Notes: generated by a model not told the origin, from the sequence alone. Positions 40,777 to 50,566 are shown, counted from the first letter of the stretch. The stretch: 51,964 nucleotides of DNA from Flavobacteriaceae bacterium UBA3356 (GCA_002360635.1 DEQW01000004.1:69800-121763), one strand, 5' to 3'. Program-made: numbers and translations.

Positions 40777-43220
40777 TAATTATCCACATCTATTGTTAAC
40801 CGAACGCTGGAAAATTCCTTAATGGAATTAAAACTCTGCTGTACTCTATTTATATATTGTTTTGTTTTTTCCAACGATTGTTTCTTCGGAATTTTAATTA
40901 GAATATTACTTATATAAAAATTTCTAATTCTACTTACAGGCGGTGGCTCTGGGCCTAACACTTGCTCACCCAATTTATTTTCTAATGCTTGCCCAAACCA
41001 TTTGGCAGCCTTTTGCATTTTTTGAAGATTGCGATCTTTACAAGTGATTTTTATCGTTCGATAATATGGCGGGTATTTGTATTGATACCGATCTTCCAAC
41101 TGCTGTTCGTACATACTTTTATAATCATTTGTACTTACTTGCTGTAAAATTTGATGGTACGGATTATAACTTTGAATTAAAACCTTACCTCTTTTACTAG
41201 TACGGCCTGCCCTACCCGAAACTTGTTGCAATAACTGAAAACTGCGCTCATGAGCTCTAAAATCCGGGAAATTTAAAAGGTTGTCGGCATTCATTACACC
41301 TACAAGACTAATATTTCTGAAGTCTAATCCTTTTGCCAACATCTGGGTTCCTACCAATATATCAATTTCTTCATTTTCTAATTTATCAATCAATTTTGCG
41401 TAAGCATTTTTCCCACGTGTGGTGTCTTGATCCATCCTAGCGATGGAATGTTTAGGGAACAGTGCCTTTAATTCGGTTTCAATCTGCTCGGTACCGAAAC
41501 CTTTAGTATCCAGCGTTTCACTTCCGCACGCCATACATGAAAGTTGCATTGCCATATGATATCCGCAGTAATGGCATCGCAACTCGTTTTTATATTGATG
41601 ATACGTTAAACTTACATCACAATTAGGGCATTGTGGTGAAACACCACAGGTAGTACACTCTACGATGGGCGAAAAACCTCGCCTATTTTGAAATAAAATA
41701 ACTTGTTCGCCAAGTTCTAAAACCTCATTCATTTCTTCTAAAAGACGATCACTAAAATGGCCTTTCATTCTTTTTTTCCTAGCTTTTTCCTTTATATCTA
41801 CTAGTTCAATCTCGGGCATTAAAACATTGCCAAAACGAGTTTTTAGGTGTACCAACCCATATTTATCATTAGACGCATTATAATAACTTTCCAAAGAAGG
41901 TGTGGCGGAGCCCATCAATGTTTTAGCATTATGAAGGTTTGCCAAAACTACGGCAGCATCTCTTGCTTGATAACGAGGTGTAGGATTATATTGCTTAAAA
42001 GATGGCTCGTGTTCCTCATCGACTAATATCAACCCTAAATTAGAAAAGGGCAAGAACAGTGAAGACCGTGCGCCAATTACAATCTGTGCTTTCCGCTTTG
42101 CTTGTAAAACGTTGTTCCACACTTCTACCCGTTCATTAACTGAATATTTTGAATGATATACTGAGACTTTCGAGCCAAAGTAATTTTGCAGTCTCGAAAT
42201 TAATTGTGTGGTCAATGCAATTTCAGGAAGCATATATAACACTTGTTTTCCGCTTTTAATCACTTCGGAAATAAGCCGTACGTATATTTCTGTTTTTCCG
42301 CTAGAAGTAACGCCGTGCAATAAAGTGACATCCTTTGTTTTGAAGGTTTCTTTTATTTCTGAAAACGCAACTTGCTGCGCTTCATTTAAAGTTTTTATAT
42401 CTGAAGCTTCCCCACCTGAATATTCAACTCGGTCTTTTTTAATATAGTATTCTTCCAGAATTTCCTTATCAATCAACGATTTAATTACCGATGAAGAAGT
42501 TTCACTTTGTTTTTGAAGTTGTTTTACGCTAATAGGTTTGTTGGTTTGAGCCGTTAGCATAAACAAATTCATTAAAACTTCTTTTTGTTTTGGTGCTCTT
42601 GATAAGGTTTCTAAAAGTGCTTTTAAGCTTTCTTCAGAAGCATATTTTGAAGTAATTTTCACATACCGTTTCAATTTCGGTTTATATTGTTCATAGACTT
42701 CTTCTTGAACTTGTATTATGTTTTTCTGAAGTAATTTCTCAAGAACTGCCACAACATTCTTTTTATCCAACACCGAACGAACATCATTGATATGAAGTGA
42801 AGATTGGTGTTGCAATGCTTCAAAAACCAAAAACTCTTCATCGGTTAACTCTTCTTGAGAAACTTCATTTTTTGATAAAGAAACAATCGTTTCACTTTCT
42901 AATAAAAAAGCACTAGGTAAAGCTGCCCGAATTACTTCACCCAATGTACACATATAATAAGAAGCCATCCATTCCCAATGTTTTATTTGGGTTTTGGTAA
43001 TTACAGGTTCTTCATCTAAAATATGATCAATTTCTTTAGTTTCATAGCCTGAAGGTGCTGTTTGATGAACTTGGTAAACAATTGCAGTATAGACCTTAGA
43101 TTTACCAAACGGAACAGCTACACGCATACCTTGTTTAAGAAAGGCAGCTTCATCTTTGTTAACCTGATAGGTAAACTTTTGCTTTAAGGGAATAGGAAGA
43201 ATAACGTCTATGTAATACAC
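40773..43220 (-). CDS. priA: Primosomal protein N' (replication restart helicase)
   Basis: This 815-residue protein restarts stalled replication forks. An N-terminal 3' DNA-end-binding domain (about 1-105) precedes the helicase core with Walker A GVTSSGKT (303-310) and DEEH. The zinc-binding region carries CTTCG, CPNC, CHYCG and CMACG (eight cysteines, two zinc sites). The helicase C-terminal motifs (LVGTQMLAKGLDFRNISLVG, QVSGRAGR) follow. The length is longer than in E. coli (732), as usual in Bacteroidetes. A terminator separates it from the DUF2147 gene upstream. Confidence 0.95.
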   Translation of the reverse strand: MYYIDVILPIPLKQKFTYQVNKDEAAFLKQGMRVAVPFGKSKVYTAIVYQVHQTAPSGYETKEIDHILDEEPVITKTQIKHWEWMASYYMCTLGEVIRAALPSAFLLESETIVSLSKNEVSQEELTDEEFLVFEALQHQSSLHINDVRSVLDKKNVVAVLEKLLQKNIIQVQEEVYEQYKPKLKRYVKITSKYASEESLKALLETLSRAPKQKEVLMNLFMLTAQTNKPISVKQLQKQSETSSSVIKSLIDKEILEEYYIKKDRVEYSGGEASDIKTLNEAQQVAFSEIKETFKTKDVTLLHGVTSSGKTEIYVRLISEVIKSGKQVLYMLPEIALTTQLISRLQNYFGSKVSVYHSKYSVNERVEVWNNVLQAKRKAQIVIGARSSLFLPFSNLGLILVDEEHEPSFKQYNPTPRYQARDAAVVLANLHNAKTLMGSATPSLESYYNASNDKYGLVHLKTRFGNVLMPEIELVDIKEKARKKRMKGHFSDRLLEEMNEVLELGEQVILFQNRRGFSPIVECTTCGVSPQCPNCDVSLTYHQYKNELRCHYCGYHMAMQLSCMACGSETLDTKGFGTEQIETELKALFPKHSIARMDQDTTRGKNAYAKLIDKLENEEIDILVGTQMLAKGLDFRNISLVGVMNADNLLNFPDFRAHERSFQLLQQVSGRAGRTSKRGKVLIQSYNPYHQILQQVSTNDYKSMYEQQLEDRYQYKYPPYYRTIKITCKDRNLQKMQKAAKWFGQALENKLGEQVLGPEPPPVSRIRNFYISNILIKIPKKQSLEKTKQYINRVQQSFNSIKEFSSVRLTIDVDNY

Positions 43221-43242
43221 AAATACTGTTTTCAGAAAAAAA

Positions 43243-43270
43243 TTAGGCCGCTCAAATATGAGCAGCCTAA
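43243..43270 (-). terminator. Terminator between DUF2147 and priA
   Basis: TTAGGC-C-GCTCA (43243-43254) pairs with TGAGC-A-GCCTAA (43259-43270) with one internal C-A mismatch. On the - strand a run of seven T follows. It ends the nadC-brkB-DUF2147 transcript. Confidence 0.83.
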
Positions 43271-43293
43271 AGATACTATTTTAAACAAATAAA

Positions 43294-43722
43294 TTATTTT
43301 ACTCTATGCCAATATTGTGTTCTTCCTAATAAAGAAAAACCAATGTAACCGCGTACTTTTAATTTATCTTGGCTTTCAAGTTCTATATAGCATTTATATA
43401 GTTTTCCACTGTTAGGGTCTAATATTTTACCATCATTGTACTCATCACCATCTTTTTCAAGTCCTTTGATAATCACCAAACCTAAAATGGGCTTGTCTTT
43501 ATCTGCTCCCGGACAATCTATACAAGTGGCGTCTTTTTTTGCAGGATTGAGTATTTCTACTACTTTCCCATAAACTTTTCCGTTGTCTTTATAAATTTCT
43601 ACAATAGATTTTTCTTCGCCGGTTTCATCATCAATAGTTTTCCATTTTCCGGTTACATCTTGCGCAACTGCTGTAAGAGCAGTAATCGCAATTAAGGTCA
43701 TTGTTAAAAATAATTTCTTCAT
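43294..43722 (-). CDS. DUF2147 exported protein
   Basis: This 142-residue protein has a signal peptide (residues 1-20, ending AVAQ) and the DUF2147 beta-sandwich: VTGKWKTIDDETGEEKSIVEIYKDNGKVYGKVVEI in parts, the CIDCPG motif with two cysteines, GLVIIKGLEKDGDEY, GKILDPNSGKLYKCYIEL and a final RGYIGFSLLGRTQYW. The family is common in Gram-negatives with unknown function, probably periplasmic. It lies 4 bases downstream of the BrkB-type gene and is followed by a terminator. Confidence 0.9.
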   Translation of the reverse strand: MKKLFLTMTLIAITALTAVAQDVTGKWKTIDDETGEEKSIVEIYKDNGKVYGKVVEILNPAKKDATCIDCPGADKDKPILGLVIIKGLEKDGDEYNDGKILDPNSGKLYKCYIELESQDKLKVRGYIGFSLLGRTQYWHRVK

Positions 43723-43726
43723 TTTC

Positions 43727-44668
43727 TTAAGTATTTGTGTTTACATTTTTGTTTTTATCCCTCAATAGTCGAAGGGATGCGTTTAATTCAAAACCTAACA
43801 ATAGCAGGTTTGAGTTTATCCAAATATAGAACAACATGATTAAAAGTGCCCCAAGTGATCCATATAATTCATTATAGTTTGAAAAATTATTAATGTAAAC
43901 ACCAAACAAATAAGTGGTTACTAAAAATAAAATTGTTGTAATAAAAGCTCCAAATGAGAAAAACCTTGATTCTTTTCCTTGTTTAGTGCCAAAATAATAT
44001 AAAATTGAAATTATAGTATATATCATTATAACAAAGATCACCAATTGTAATATAGAGATAATGTATACGTTATCCTCAACATAAGCCTTTCCAACCAATT
44101 GGTTTATAAGGTATTCTCCATACAATATCACTCCTACTGTAGTTAACAATAACAATGCCAACAATATGGCGACTCCAAAAGCTACGGCGTATTGTCTAAC
44201 GAAAGTTCGATTTATAGTAACGTGCACCGAATATTCAAAAGCACTGAAAATGGCGTTTACTCCATTAGCTGATAAAAACATCGCCAAGATTATAGAGAAT
44301 GACAGCAGGCCACCTCTTGGATTCACAGCAATATCTGCAATTACCGGATAAAAAAGATCGGCTGTTTGTGGTGGCAATAAATTTTCAATAAAAATTAAAA
44401 ACCGGTTCAAAAACCCATCGATAAAATCTAAATACGGAATAAGGTTTAGTATAAACAATAGAAAAGGGAAAATGGCTATAAAAAAACTATACGCAATTGA
44501 GCTAGCTCGTGATGAAAAAGTACCTTTTATAATTCCCGTACCGTAAATTTCCATTAAATGATACAGGGAAAGTCCATTTGTGCCTGGTATTTTAATTTTT
44601 TTGCTCCATGCTGCCAAAGAACGGATAACCGGTAGTTTTTCTATTTTAAAAGCATCATCTTCGGCCAT
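43727..44668 (-). CDS. YihY/BrkB family membrane protein
   Basis: This 313-residue protein has six predicted helices in the YihY/BrkB arrangement, with the motif SRASSIAYSFFIAIFPFLLFI in the first helix region and a conserved FSILLxAMFLSANGV-type segment near residue 135. The family was once thought to be RNase BN, a label now withdrawn; some members act in envelope lipid transport or serum resistance, but no function is established here. Its ATG overlaps the nadC stop by one base (TAATG), so translation is probably coupled. Confidence 0.88.
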   Translation of the reverse strand: MAEDDAFKIEKLPVIRSLAAWSKKIKIPGTNGLSLYHLMEIYGTGIIKGTFSSRASSIAYSFFIAIFPFLLFILNLIPYLDFIDGFLNRFLIFIENLLPPQTADLFYPVIADIAVNPRGGLLSFSIILAMFLSANGVNAIFSAFEYSVHVTINRTFVRQYAVAFGVAILLALLLLTTVGVILYGEYLINQLVGKAYVEDNVYIISILQLVIFVIMIYTIISILYYFGTKQGKESRFFSFGAFITTILFLVTTYLFGVYINNFSNYNELYGSLGALLIMLFYIWINSNLLLLGFELNASLRLLRDKNKNVNTNT

Positions 44669-45525
44669 TAAACTGCTTTTAAGCTTAAATCCATATTATA
44701 AACAGAATGTGTCAACGCACCGCTACTTATGTAATCCACGCCGCACTCTGCATATTTACGAGCGGTATCAAGGGTAATTCCACCGCTAGATTCTGTAAGG
44801 CAGGTATCACCAATCATCTTAACTGCTTTTTTAGTATCATCATAATTAAAATTATCAATTAATATTCGATACACACCTTTGTTTTGTAGTATTTCTTCTA
44901 TTTCTTCCAAGCTCCTAGCTTCAACAATTATTTTAAGATCCAAGCTATTCATTTTCAAATAATCTTTCGTTTTTTGTATTGCCTTTGTAATTCCTCCGCA
45001 AAAATCTATATGATTGTCTTTAAGCATAATCATATCGTACAAAGCAAATCGATGGTTTTCACCACCTCCTATTTTAACGGCCCACTTTTCTAACGCACGA
45101 ATACCAGGTGTCGTTTTTCGAGTATCTAGAATTTGGGTATTGGTTCCTTCTAAAAGCTTTACATATTCATTTGTTTTGGTAGCAATAGCGCTCATACGCT
45201 GCATTGCGTTTAATACTAACCGCTCTGATTTTAAAATTGATTGTGATAAACCAGAAACATAAAAGCATATATCCCCTTTTTTAACCGGAGTGCCGTCTTT
45301 TATTTTTACATCAACCTTAAGCCCCGTATCAACAAATTCAAAAACCTGCTTAGCAAACTCTACACCCGCAATAATACCATCATCTTTCACAAGAAGCTTG
45401 GCTTTTCCAGTTGCATCTTCGGATATACAAGCTAATGAACTATGATCGCCATCACCCACATCTTCTCGAATAGCATTCGCAATTGTTAAACCAATTTCTT
45501 TCTTGAATTGTTTTTCTGAAATCAT
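44668..45525 (-). CDS. nadC: Nicotinate-nucleotide diphosphorylase (carboxylating)
   Basis: This 285-residue enzyme makes nicotinate mononucleotide from quinolinate and PRPP in NAD synthesis. The quinolinate-site motifs are clear: ILDTRKTTPGIRALEKWAVKIGGGENHRFALYDM in parts and IMLKDNHI. The N-terminal domain (about 1-110) and TIM-like barrel are normal length. It is cytoplasmic. It is the first gene of nadC-brkB-DUF2147, with a one-base overlap to brkB. Confidence 0.96.
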   Translation of the reverse strand: MISEKQFKKEIGLTIANAIREDVGDGDHSSLACISEDATGKAKLLVKDDGIIAGVEFAKQVFEFVDTGLKVDVKIKDGTPVKKGDICFYVSGLSQSILKSERLVLNAMQRMSAIATKTNEYVKLLEGTNTQILDTRKTTPGIRALEKWAVKIGGGENHRFALYDMIMLKDNHIDFCGGITKAIQKTKDYLKMNSLDLKIIVEARSLEEIEEILQNKGVYRILIDNFNYDDTKKAVKMIGDTCLTESSGGITLDTARKYAECGVDYISSGALTHSVYNMDLSLKAV

Positions 45526-45635
45526 AGCAGTAAATTTTTAGCTAAAATACTAAAAAGAGCCTTTATTATCTTAATTACTTCTATTTTGGAATACATTTTG
45601 AGATTTTTCAATTTAAACCATTTAAATTATTCATT

Positions 45636-45992
45636 ATGAAAACAGATTTGTACACTAAAACCATTTTGACCGTCATCGCAATTTGTCTTACAATTAATGT
45701 AATTAAAGAATTTGATATTGTTCCGAAAGCATACGCTTCAAAGGACAAGATTGAAAATTCTTCAGATTATAAATTAGTCCCCATTAGTGAGAACAACACG
45801 TTAGATGTCCGAATTGTCGATATTGCTACGTATGATGAATTGGACGTCAATATTAAAAGTGTTGACACCTACGACGAACTGAAAGTAAATATAAACAGTA
45901 TTGATAGTGATGACGAGCTGAACGTGAACATTGACGAGATAGGTGGTCAATATGTTACTCACGGAGGACCAATACCCGTAAAAACAAATTAA
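45636..45992 (+). CDS. Small exported or anchored protein with a 13-residue repeat
   Basis: This 118-residue protein has an N-terminal hydrophobic segment (about 8-24) that could be a signal or anchor. A short linker follows, then three and a half repeats of about 13 residues: TLDVRIVDIATYD, ELDVNIKSVDTYD, ELKVNINSIDSDD and ELNVNIDEIG. The pattern alternates hydrophobic and polar residues, suggesting stacked beta-strands. Asp and Glu at the repeat turns could bind calcium, but no classical RTX or dockerin motif is present. The function is unknown. The stop shares TTAA with the convergent NDH-2 gene. Confidence 0.72.
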   Translation: MKTDLYTKTILTVIAICLTINVIKEFDIVPKAYASKDKIENSSDYKLVPISENNTLDVRIVDIATYDELDVNIKSVDTYDELKVNINSIDSDDELNVNIDEIGGQYVTHGGPIPVKTN

Positions 45993-47284
45993 ATGTCTTT
46001 TCTAAAAGGCCTAATGATTAATCTCGCCGCGCGGTCGTAACTAATATAATTGTATGTCCAGTTAAAAAAAGTGACAACGCGGTTACGAAAGCCCACCAAA
46101 AACCAAAGGTGGACAAACATCCAGATAAACCAAGCAACAAAGCCACCAAAATGCATTTTCTTAATATCGACAACGGCCTTATTGCGGCCTACAGTCGCCA
46201 TAGTGCCTTTATCAAAATACTCAAAAGGTTTTAAGGGTTTATTGCGTAATAATTTTTTAAAGTTGTCACCTAAATGTTTTCCTTGTTGAATAGCTGGTTG
46301 CGCAACCTGTGGATGTCCTTTCGGAAAAGCTTCGGTTTCCATTAATGCAATATCGCCTAAAGCAAAAATGGCATCGGTTCCTTTTACCTTACTATATTCA
46401 TTTACATAATATCGGTTTGTTTTCTCCATTAATGATCTACCATCTATCCCTTTTACAGGGTTCCCGGTAACTCCCGCGGCCCAAATAAAAGCTTCGGTTT
46501 CAAAGTTTTTACCTTCTTTAGTTGTAACTTTTTTTCCATCATAATCCTCAATCATGGTATTAAGGTGTACATTCACGCCTAATTTTTCTAATGAATTTTG
46601 AGCCAACCTAGAAGCCTCTTCACTCATTGGTGGCAAAACGCGATCCATACCTTCTAAAAGATGTACTTGCATTTCGGCTTGGTTCATTTCGGTGTAATCA
46701 TCTTCCAAAATTCCATTTTTAAACTCGGCCAATGCCCCTGCTAGTTCAACTCCTGTAGGTCCAGCTCCAGCAATAACAAAGTTTAAAAGTCGCTTTCGTT
46801 CTTCAGGATCCTCAGTCATATCGGCTTTTTCAATATTCTGAAGCATCAAACTTCGAATATTCAATGCCTGCGGAACCGTTTTCATAGGCATGCTATTTTT
46901 TTCAATGTTTTGATTTCCAAAATAATTTGTCTTGGTTCCCGTGGCCAATACCAAATAATCGTATGTTAGGTTCCCTATTGAGGTTTCAATTTCTTTCTTT
47001 TCTTTATTAATGTATTCTACTTCAGCTAACCGAAAATGGAAATTTTTATTTTTTCTAAAGATTTTTCGAAGTGGATACGCTATTGAATCTGGTTCCAGCC
47101 CAGATGTGGACACTTGATACAACAAAGGCTGAAAAGTGTGGTAATTATTTTTATCGAAAAGTACTATTTGAACCTTTTCATTTTTAATCTTTTTTATAAA
47201 CGAAATTCCTGCAAATCCTCCGCCTATAACTATTACACGAGGGTTTTGAGTTTCTGGTATATTCATAGTTTTTTGTTGTACCAT
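45989..47284 (-). CDS. ndh: Type II NADH dehydrogenase (NDH-2-like)
   Basis: This 431-residue flavoprotein has an N-terminal FAD motif VIVIGGGFAG (about 17-26), a second dinucleotide motif VIAGAGPTGVELAG (about 170-183), the ALGDIA signature and a C-terminal region (about 375-420) rich in Trp and Phe with a probable membrane-binding helix. Those are the marks of non-proton-pumping NADH:quinone oxidoreductases, working on the inner face of the cell membrane. An alternative start is Met7. It is monocistronic. The specificity (NADH versus NADPH, menaquinone) is assumed from the family. Confidence 0.9.
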   Translation of the reverse strand: MVQQKTMNIPETQNPRVIVIGGGFAGISFIKKIKNEKVQIVLFDKNNYHTFQPLLYQVSTSGLEPDSIAYPLRKIFRKNKNFHFRLAEVEYINKEKKEIETSIGNLTYDYLVLATGTKTNYFGNQNIEKNSMPMKTVPQALNIRSLMLQNIEKADMTEDPEERKRLLNFVIAGAGPTGVELAGALAEFKNGILEDDYTEMNQAEMQVHLLEGMDRVLPPMSEEASRLAQNSLEKLGVNVHLNTMIEDYDGKKVTTKEGKNFETEAFIWAAGVTGNPVKGIDGRSLMEKTNRYYVNEYSKVKGTDAIFALGDIALMETEAFPKGHPQVAQPAIQQGKHLGDNFKKLLRNKPLKPFEYFDKGTMATVGRNKAVVDIKKMHFGGFVAWFIWMFVHLWFLVGFRNRVVTFFNWTYNYISYDRAARLIIRPFRKDI

Positions 47285-47390
47285 AAAGTTACCATTTGTT
47301 TAGAAGCCTAACATAAAAAACAGTATTTTTTGTGAATATTGTAACAATCTTGTTTTATAGACTACTAATGAAACAGCTAACATCACCTCA

Positions 47391-47885
47391 TTGAAGAAAG
47401 AACTTGAACATAGTTTTGTTAAACAACTGGAGGAAAACCAAAACATTGTGCACAAAATTTGCCGGTTATACACAAATGACCAAGATGCTCACAATGATTT
47501 GTTCCAGGAGATTACCATACAGTTATGGAAAGCATTTCCTAAGTTTCGGGGAGACTCAAAATTTAGTACGTGGATGTACCGGGTTGCCTTAAATACTGCA
47601 ATCACCTTATACAGGAAAAAGAAACGCAGGATTGACACCGCTAGTTTTGAGAGTGTTAGTTTTAAGATTAAAGCAGAACCGTATGACGATACCATTGAAG
47701 AACAATTAAAATTGATGTACAGCGCTGTTAAAACGCTTAACGATATCGACAAAGCATTGGTGTTTTTATATTTAGAAGATAAGAATTACAGTGAAATTTC
47801 TGAAACATTAGGTATTACAGAAGTAAATGCCCGAGTAAAAATGAACCGAATTAAGGGAAAATTACGCAACATATTAAATCCATAG
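47391..47885 (+). CDS. ECF-type RNA polymerase sigma factor
   Basis: This 164-residue sigma factor has region 2 (AHNDLFQEITIQLWKAFPKFRGDSKFSTWMYRVALNTA in parts) and region 4 (YLEDKNYSEISETLGITEVNARVKMNRIKGKLR). The start is TTG at 47391; the nearby ATG at 47368 is in another frame. The membrane protein that follows after 12 bases is probably its regulator. The gap upstream to ndh is 106 bases and divergent. The target promoters are unknown. Confidence 0.9.
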   Translation: MKKELEHSFVKQLEENQNIVHKICRLYTNDQDAHNDLFQEITIQLWKAFPKFRGDSKFSTWMYRVALNTAITLYRKKKRRIDTASFESVSFKIKAEPYDDTIEEQLKLMYSAVKTLNDIDKALVFLYLEDKNYSEISETLGITEVNARVKMNRIKGKLRNILNP

Positions 47886-47897
47886 GAGATTATAAAG

Positions 47898-48563
47898 ATG
47901 GACGAACTGGAATTATTAAAAAAAGATTGGCAAAGCAGGGAGCAAGAACTTCCTAAGCTTTCCTATAGCGACATTTACCAGATGTTGCTTAAAAAGTCTT
48001 CTTCCATAGTGAAGTGGATTTTTTACATAAGTATCGCAGAGATTATTCTTTGGACGACGTTAGCATTAGTCGTTCCCAACGTAAGTGAAAATTTCAAAAT
48101 AAGCAACCAGATTAACGATGCCATGGGGCTTCATAATGTATTAATTGCAATTAATGTAATTAATTATTTGGTGTTTGGGGTCTTTATTTATTTGTTCTAT
48201 AAAAATCATCGTAATATTAAGATTACTGATTCAGTTAAAGAACTGATGAAAAATATTTTAAAAACACGAAAAACGGTTAAGTATTTTGTTATTTATAATG
48301 TTGGGGCAAACATCTTGATTATGTTAGCCATTAATATTTACTATTACTTAAACAAATCTCATTTATTTGAAGTAATGAGCACAAACTTTGATGGTTTTTC
48401 TTCTATTTCTGAAGAAAGTTTCACTTCTGCTTTCTTTTTGGCTCAATTTATTGTTGGCCTTCTTTTAATAGGATTAATCCTATTATTTTATAGAGTAGTC
48501 TATGGAATTTTATTGAGAAGATTGAAGAAAAATTACAAAGAGCTTAAAAAGATAGAGATGTAA
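47898..48563 (+). CDS. Membrane protein paired with the ECF sigma factor, probable anti-sigma
   Basis: This 221-residue protein has a cytoplasmic N-terminal segment (MDELELLKKDWQSREQELPKLSYSDIY in parts) and four predicted helices (about 38-58, 82-102, 128-150, 185-205). The N-terminal stretch of about 35 residues resembles the binding part of Flavobacteria anti-sigma partners. An anti-sigma function is inferred from position 12 bases after the sigma gene and the general layout. No zinc-binding HxxxCxxC motif is present, so it is not a classical ZAS type. Confidence 0.75.
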   Translation: MDELELLKKDWQSREQELPKLSYSDIYQMLLKKSSSIVKWIFYISIAEIILWTTLALVVPNVSENFKISNQINDAMGLHNVLIAINVINYLVFGVFIYLFYKNHRNIKITDSVKELMKNILKTRKTVKYFVIYNVGANILIMLAINIYYYLNKSHLFEVMSTNFDGFSSISEESFTSAFFLAQFIVGLLLIGLILLFYRVVYGILLRRLKKNYKELKKIEM

Positions 48564-48618
48564 AATACTGTATGACAGCTGATAATCGATGGGTATCGAA
48601 CAGCTTATTGTGTATTAT

Positions 48619-49776
48619 TTACTGTTTACTTTTTTTACGGCTTCCTTCGTACATTTCGTAACGAACTAAACGGCTTTCCAATTTACCGTTGTACAGTTTA
48701 ATCTTTTTTGATGCTCTTAGCCCAACGTTTTTTAGTGCTTCCATATTACTGGTAATCATCCAAGCTTGTGTTCCTGGATAACTTTGCTTTAGTGTGTCTC
48801 CAATATTTTTATAAAATGCATCAATATCATCCACCGAAATACGTTCATCATAAGGCGGATTAAAAAGCAAGTACATAGGTTTATCTACCGGCTTTTCACT
48901 GGTGAAAAAGTCTTGTTGTTTAACTTCAATAAAATCTTGCAGATTTGCATTTTTAATGTTTTCCTTTGCTTTGTCTAACGTATATCCGTCTTTATCTGCA
49001 CCGTAAATTTTAAAATGGAAGTCTTTTATTTTTTTTAAAGCTGCGTTTTCAATAATTTCAAATAAATCGATGTCAAAATCTGGCCACGTTTCAAAGCCAA
49101 ATTCATCTCTATTTAAATTAGGTGGAATATTACAGGCAATCATAGCTGCTTCGGTTAAAATAGTACCACTTCCGCACATAGGATCCATAAAGTTACACTG
49201 CCCTTCCCAACCAGATAACATGACCATTCCGGCTGCTAACACTTCGTTTATTGGAGCAATGGTACTCGCCGTTTTATAACCACGTTTATGTAACGACTGG
49301 CCGCTGCTGTCTAATGAGACCGTACATATATTACGGTCAATATGTACGTTAATTCGCAAGGTTGGGTGGTCTAAATCTACATCGGGCCTCACACCTTCTT
49401 TATCCCTAAAACGATCTACAATAGCATCCTTCGTTTTTAAAGCTACATACTGAGAATGGGTAAACTGTTTAGAAAAAACGGTAGCATCAACAGCAAGACT
49501 GCCATTAGCTTCCATGTAATCTTCCCATTTTATTTTGTAGATGTTTTTGTATAAATCTTCTTCAGTAAATACATTAAAAGCGGTTATAGGTTTCAAAATT
49601 TTAATAGCTGTTCGGCAACATAAATTGGCTTTGTACATAAACCCAGTATCACCTTCAAAAGCTACATTTCGAGTTCCCTTTTCAATTCCAGAAGCTCCCA
49701 ACTGCCGGAGTTCTTTAGCTAATAAATCTTCCAAGCCATATAAGGTTTTGGCAACCATCTTAAAATTACTTTCCAT
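48619..49776 (-). CDS. Class I SAM-dependent RNA methyltransferase with THUMP domain (RlmL-like)
   Basis: This 385-residue protein has an N-terminal ferredoxin-like/THUMP part (about 1-160), then a Rossmann methyltransferase domain. The latter shows FMDPMCGSGTILTEAAMIA (SAM site) and LLFNPPYDERI (the NPPY motif of N-methylating enzymes). It resembles the RlmL/YcbY N2-guanosine 23S rRNA methyltransferases but without the second (RlmK) half. The frame extends to 49836; the ATG at 49776 gives the family start MESNFKMVAK. It is divergent from the methyltransferase at 49835. Confidence 0.9.
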   Translation of the reverse strand: MESNFKMVAKTLYGLEDLLAKELRQLGASGIEKGTRNVAFEGDTGFMYKANLCCRTAIKILKPITAFNVFTEEDLYKNIYKIKWEDYMEANGSLAVDATVFSKQFTHSQYVALKTKDAIVDRFRDKEGVRPDVDLDHPTLRINVHIDRNICTVSLDSSGQSLHKRGYKTASTIAPINEVLAAGMVMLSGWEGQCNFMDPMCGSGTILTEAAMIACNIPPNLNRDEFGFETWPDFDIDLFEIIENAALKKIKDFHFKIYGADKDGYTLDKAKENIKNANLQDFIEVKQQDFFTSEKPVDKPMYLLFNPPYDERISVDDIDAFYKNIGDTLKQSYPGTQAWMITSNMEALKNVGLRASKKIKLYNGKLESRLVRYEMYEGSRKKSKQ

Positions 49777-49834
49777 AATGTATGTTACAATTTGATACAA
49801 AATTACAGTATTTTTGCAGGGCAAAACCAACTTC

Positions 49835-50566
49835 ATGCAAAAAGAAACTGATCAATGGTATACATCTTGGTTTGACACGCCATTTTATCATATTTTATAT
49901 AAGGATAGAGACTATGAAGAAGCAAGTTTTTTCATGAAAAAACTAACTTCTTTTTTAAACCTTTCTGAAAAATCAAAGATATTAGATCTTGCGTGCGGAA
50001 AAGGCCGTCATGCCAAATACCTAAATAAAATAGGGTATAACGTAACGGGAGTAGACCTTTCTGTCTCAAGTATCGAATATGCTAAACAATTTGAAAGTGA
50101 AAACCTTCATTTTGAAGTACACGATATGTGCCTTCCCTATCCTGACAAGTTTGATGCGGTTTTTAATTTATTTACCAGTTTTGGCTATTTTGAAAAGGAA
50201 AACGATAACCTTCGAACCATAAAATCCATAAAAGAAGAGTTGAAACCCAACGGATTTGGAGTAATAGATTTTTTAAACACTAACTACGTAAAAAACAATT
50301 TGGTCCCTACAGAGGTTAAAACCGTGGAAGGGATTGATTTTTATATTCACCGCTATCTTGAAGATGGCTATATTTTTAAAGATATTCGGTTTACGCATGA
50401 AAACGAAAGATATTTTTATACCGAAAGGGTAAAAGCACTAACATTGGAAGATTTCAAAACCTATTTTTTTGAAGCAGGAGTAAAATTGGTTAGCTGCTTT
50501 GGCGACTATCAATTAAACGAATTTGATGAAAAAAATTCTGAACGATTAATCCTTATTTTTAATTGA
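49835..50566 (+). CDS. Small SAM-dependent methyltransferase
   Basis: This 243-residue protein has a Rossmann SAM motif ILDLACGKGRHAKYLNKIGYNVTGVDLS in parts (about residues 48-75) and a later FNLFTSFGYFEKENDNLRTI segment. The fold fits the broad class I group. The substrate is unclear. An upstream TTG at 49814 is possible; the ATG at 49835 is chosen because it gives the family-like MQKETDQWY start. The ZIP gene starts at its stop (TGATG overlap), so the two are coupled. Confidence 0.85.
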   Translation: MQKETDQWYTSWFDTPFYHILYKDRDYEEASFFMKKLTSFLNLSEKSKILDLACGKGRHAKYLNKIGYNVTGVDLSVSSIEYAKQFESENLHFEVHDMCLPYPDKFDAVFNLFTSFGYFEKENDNLRTIKSIKEELKPNGFGVIDFLNTNYVKNNLVPTEVKTVEGIDFYIHRYLEDGYIFKDIRFTHENERYFYTERVKALTLEDFKTYFFEAGVKLVSCFGDYQLNEFDEKNSERLILIFN

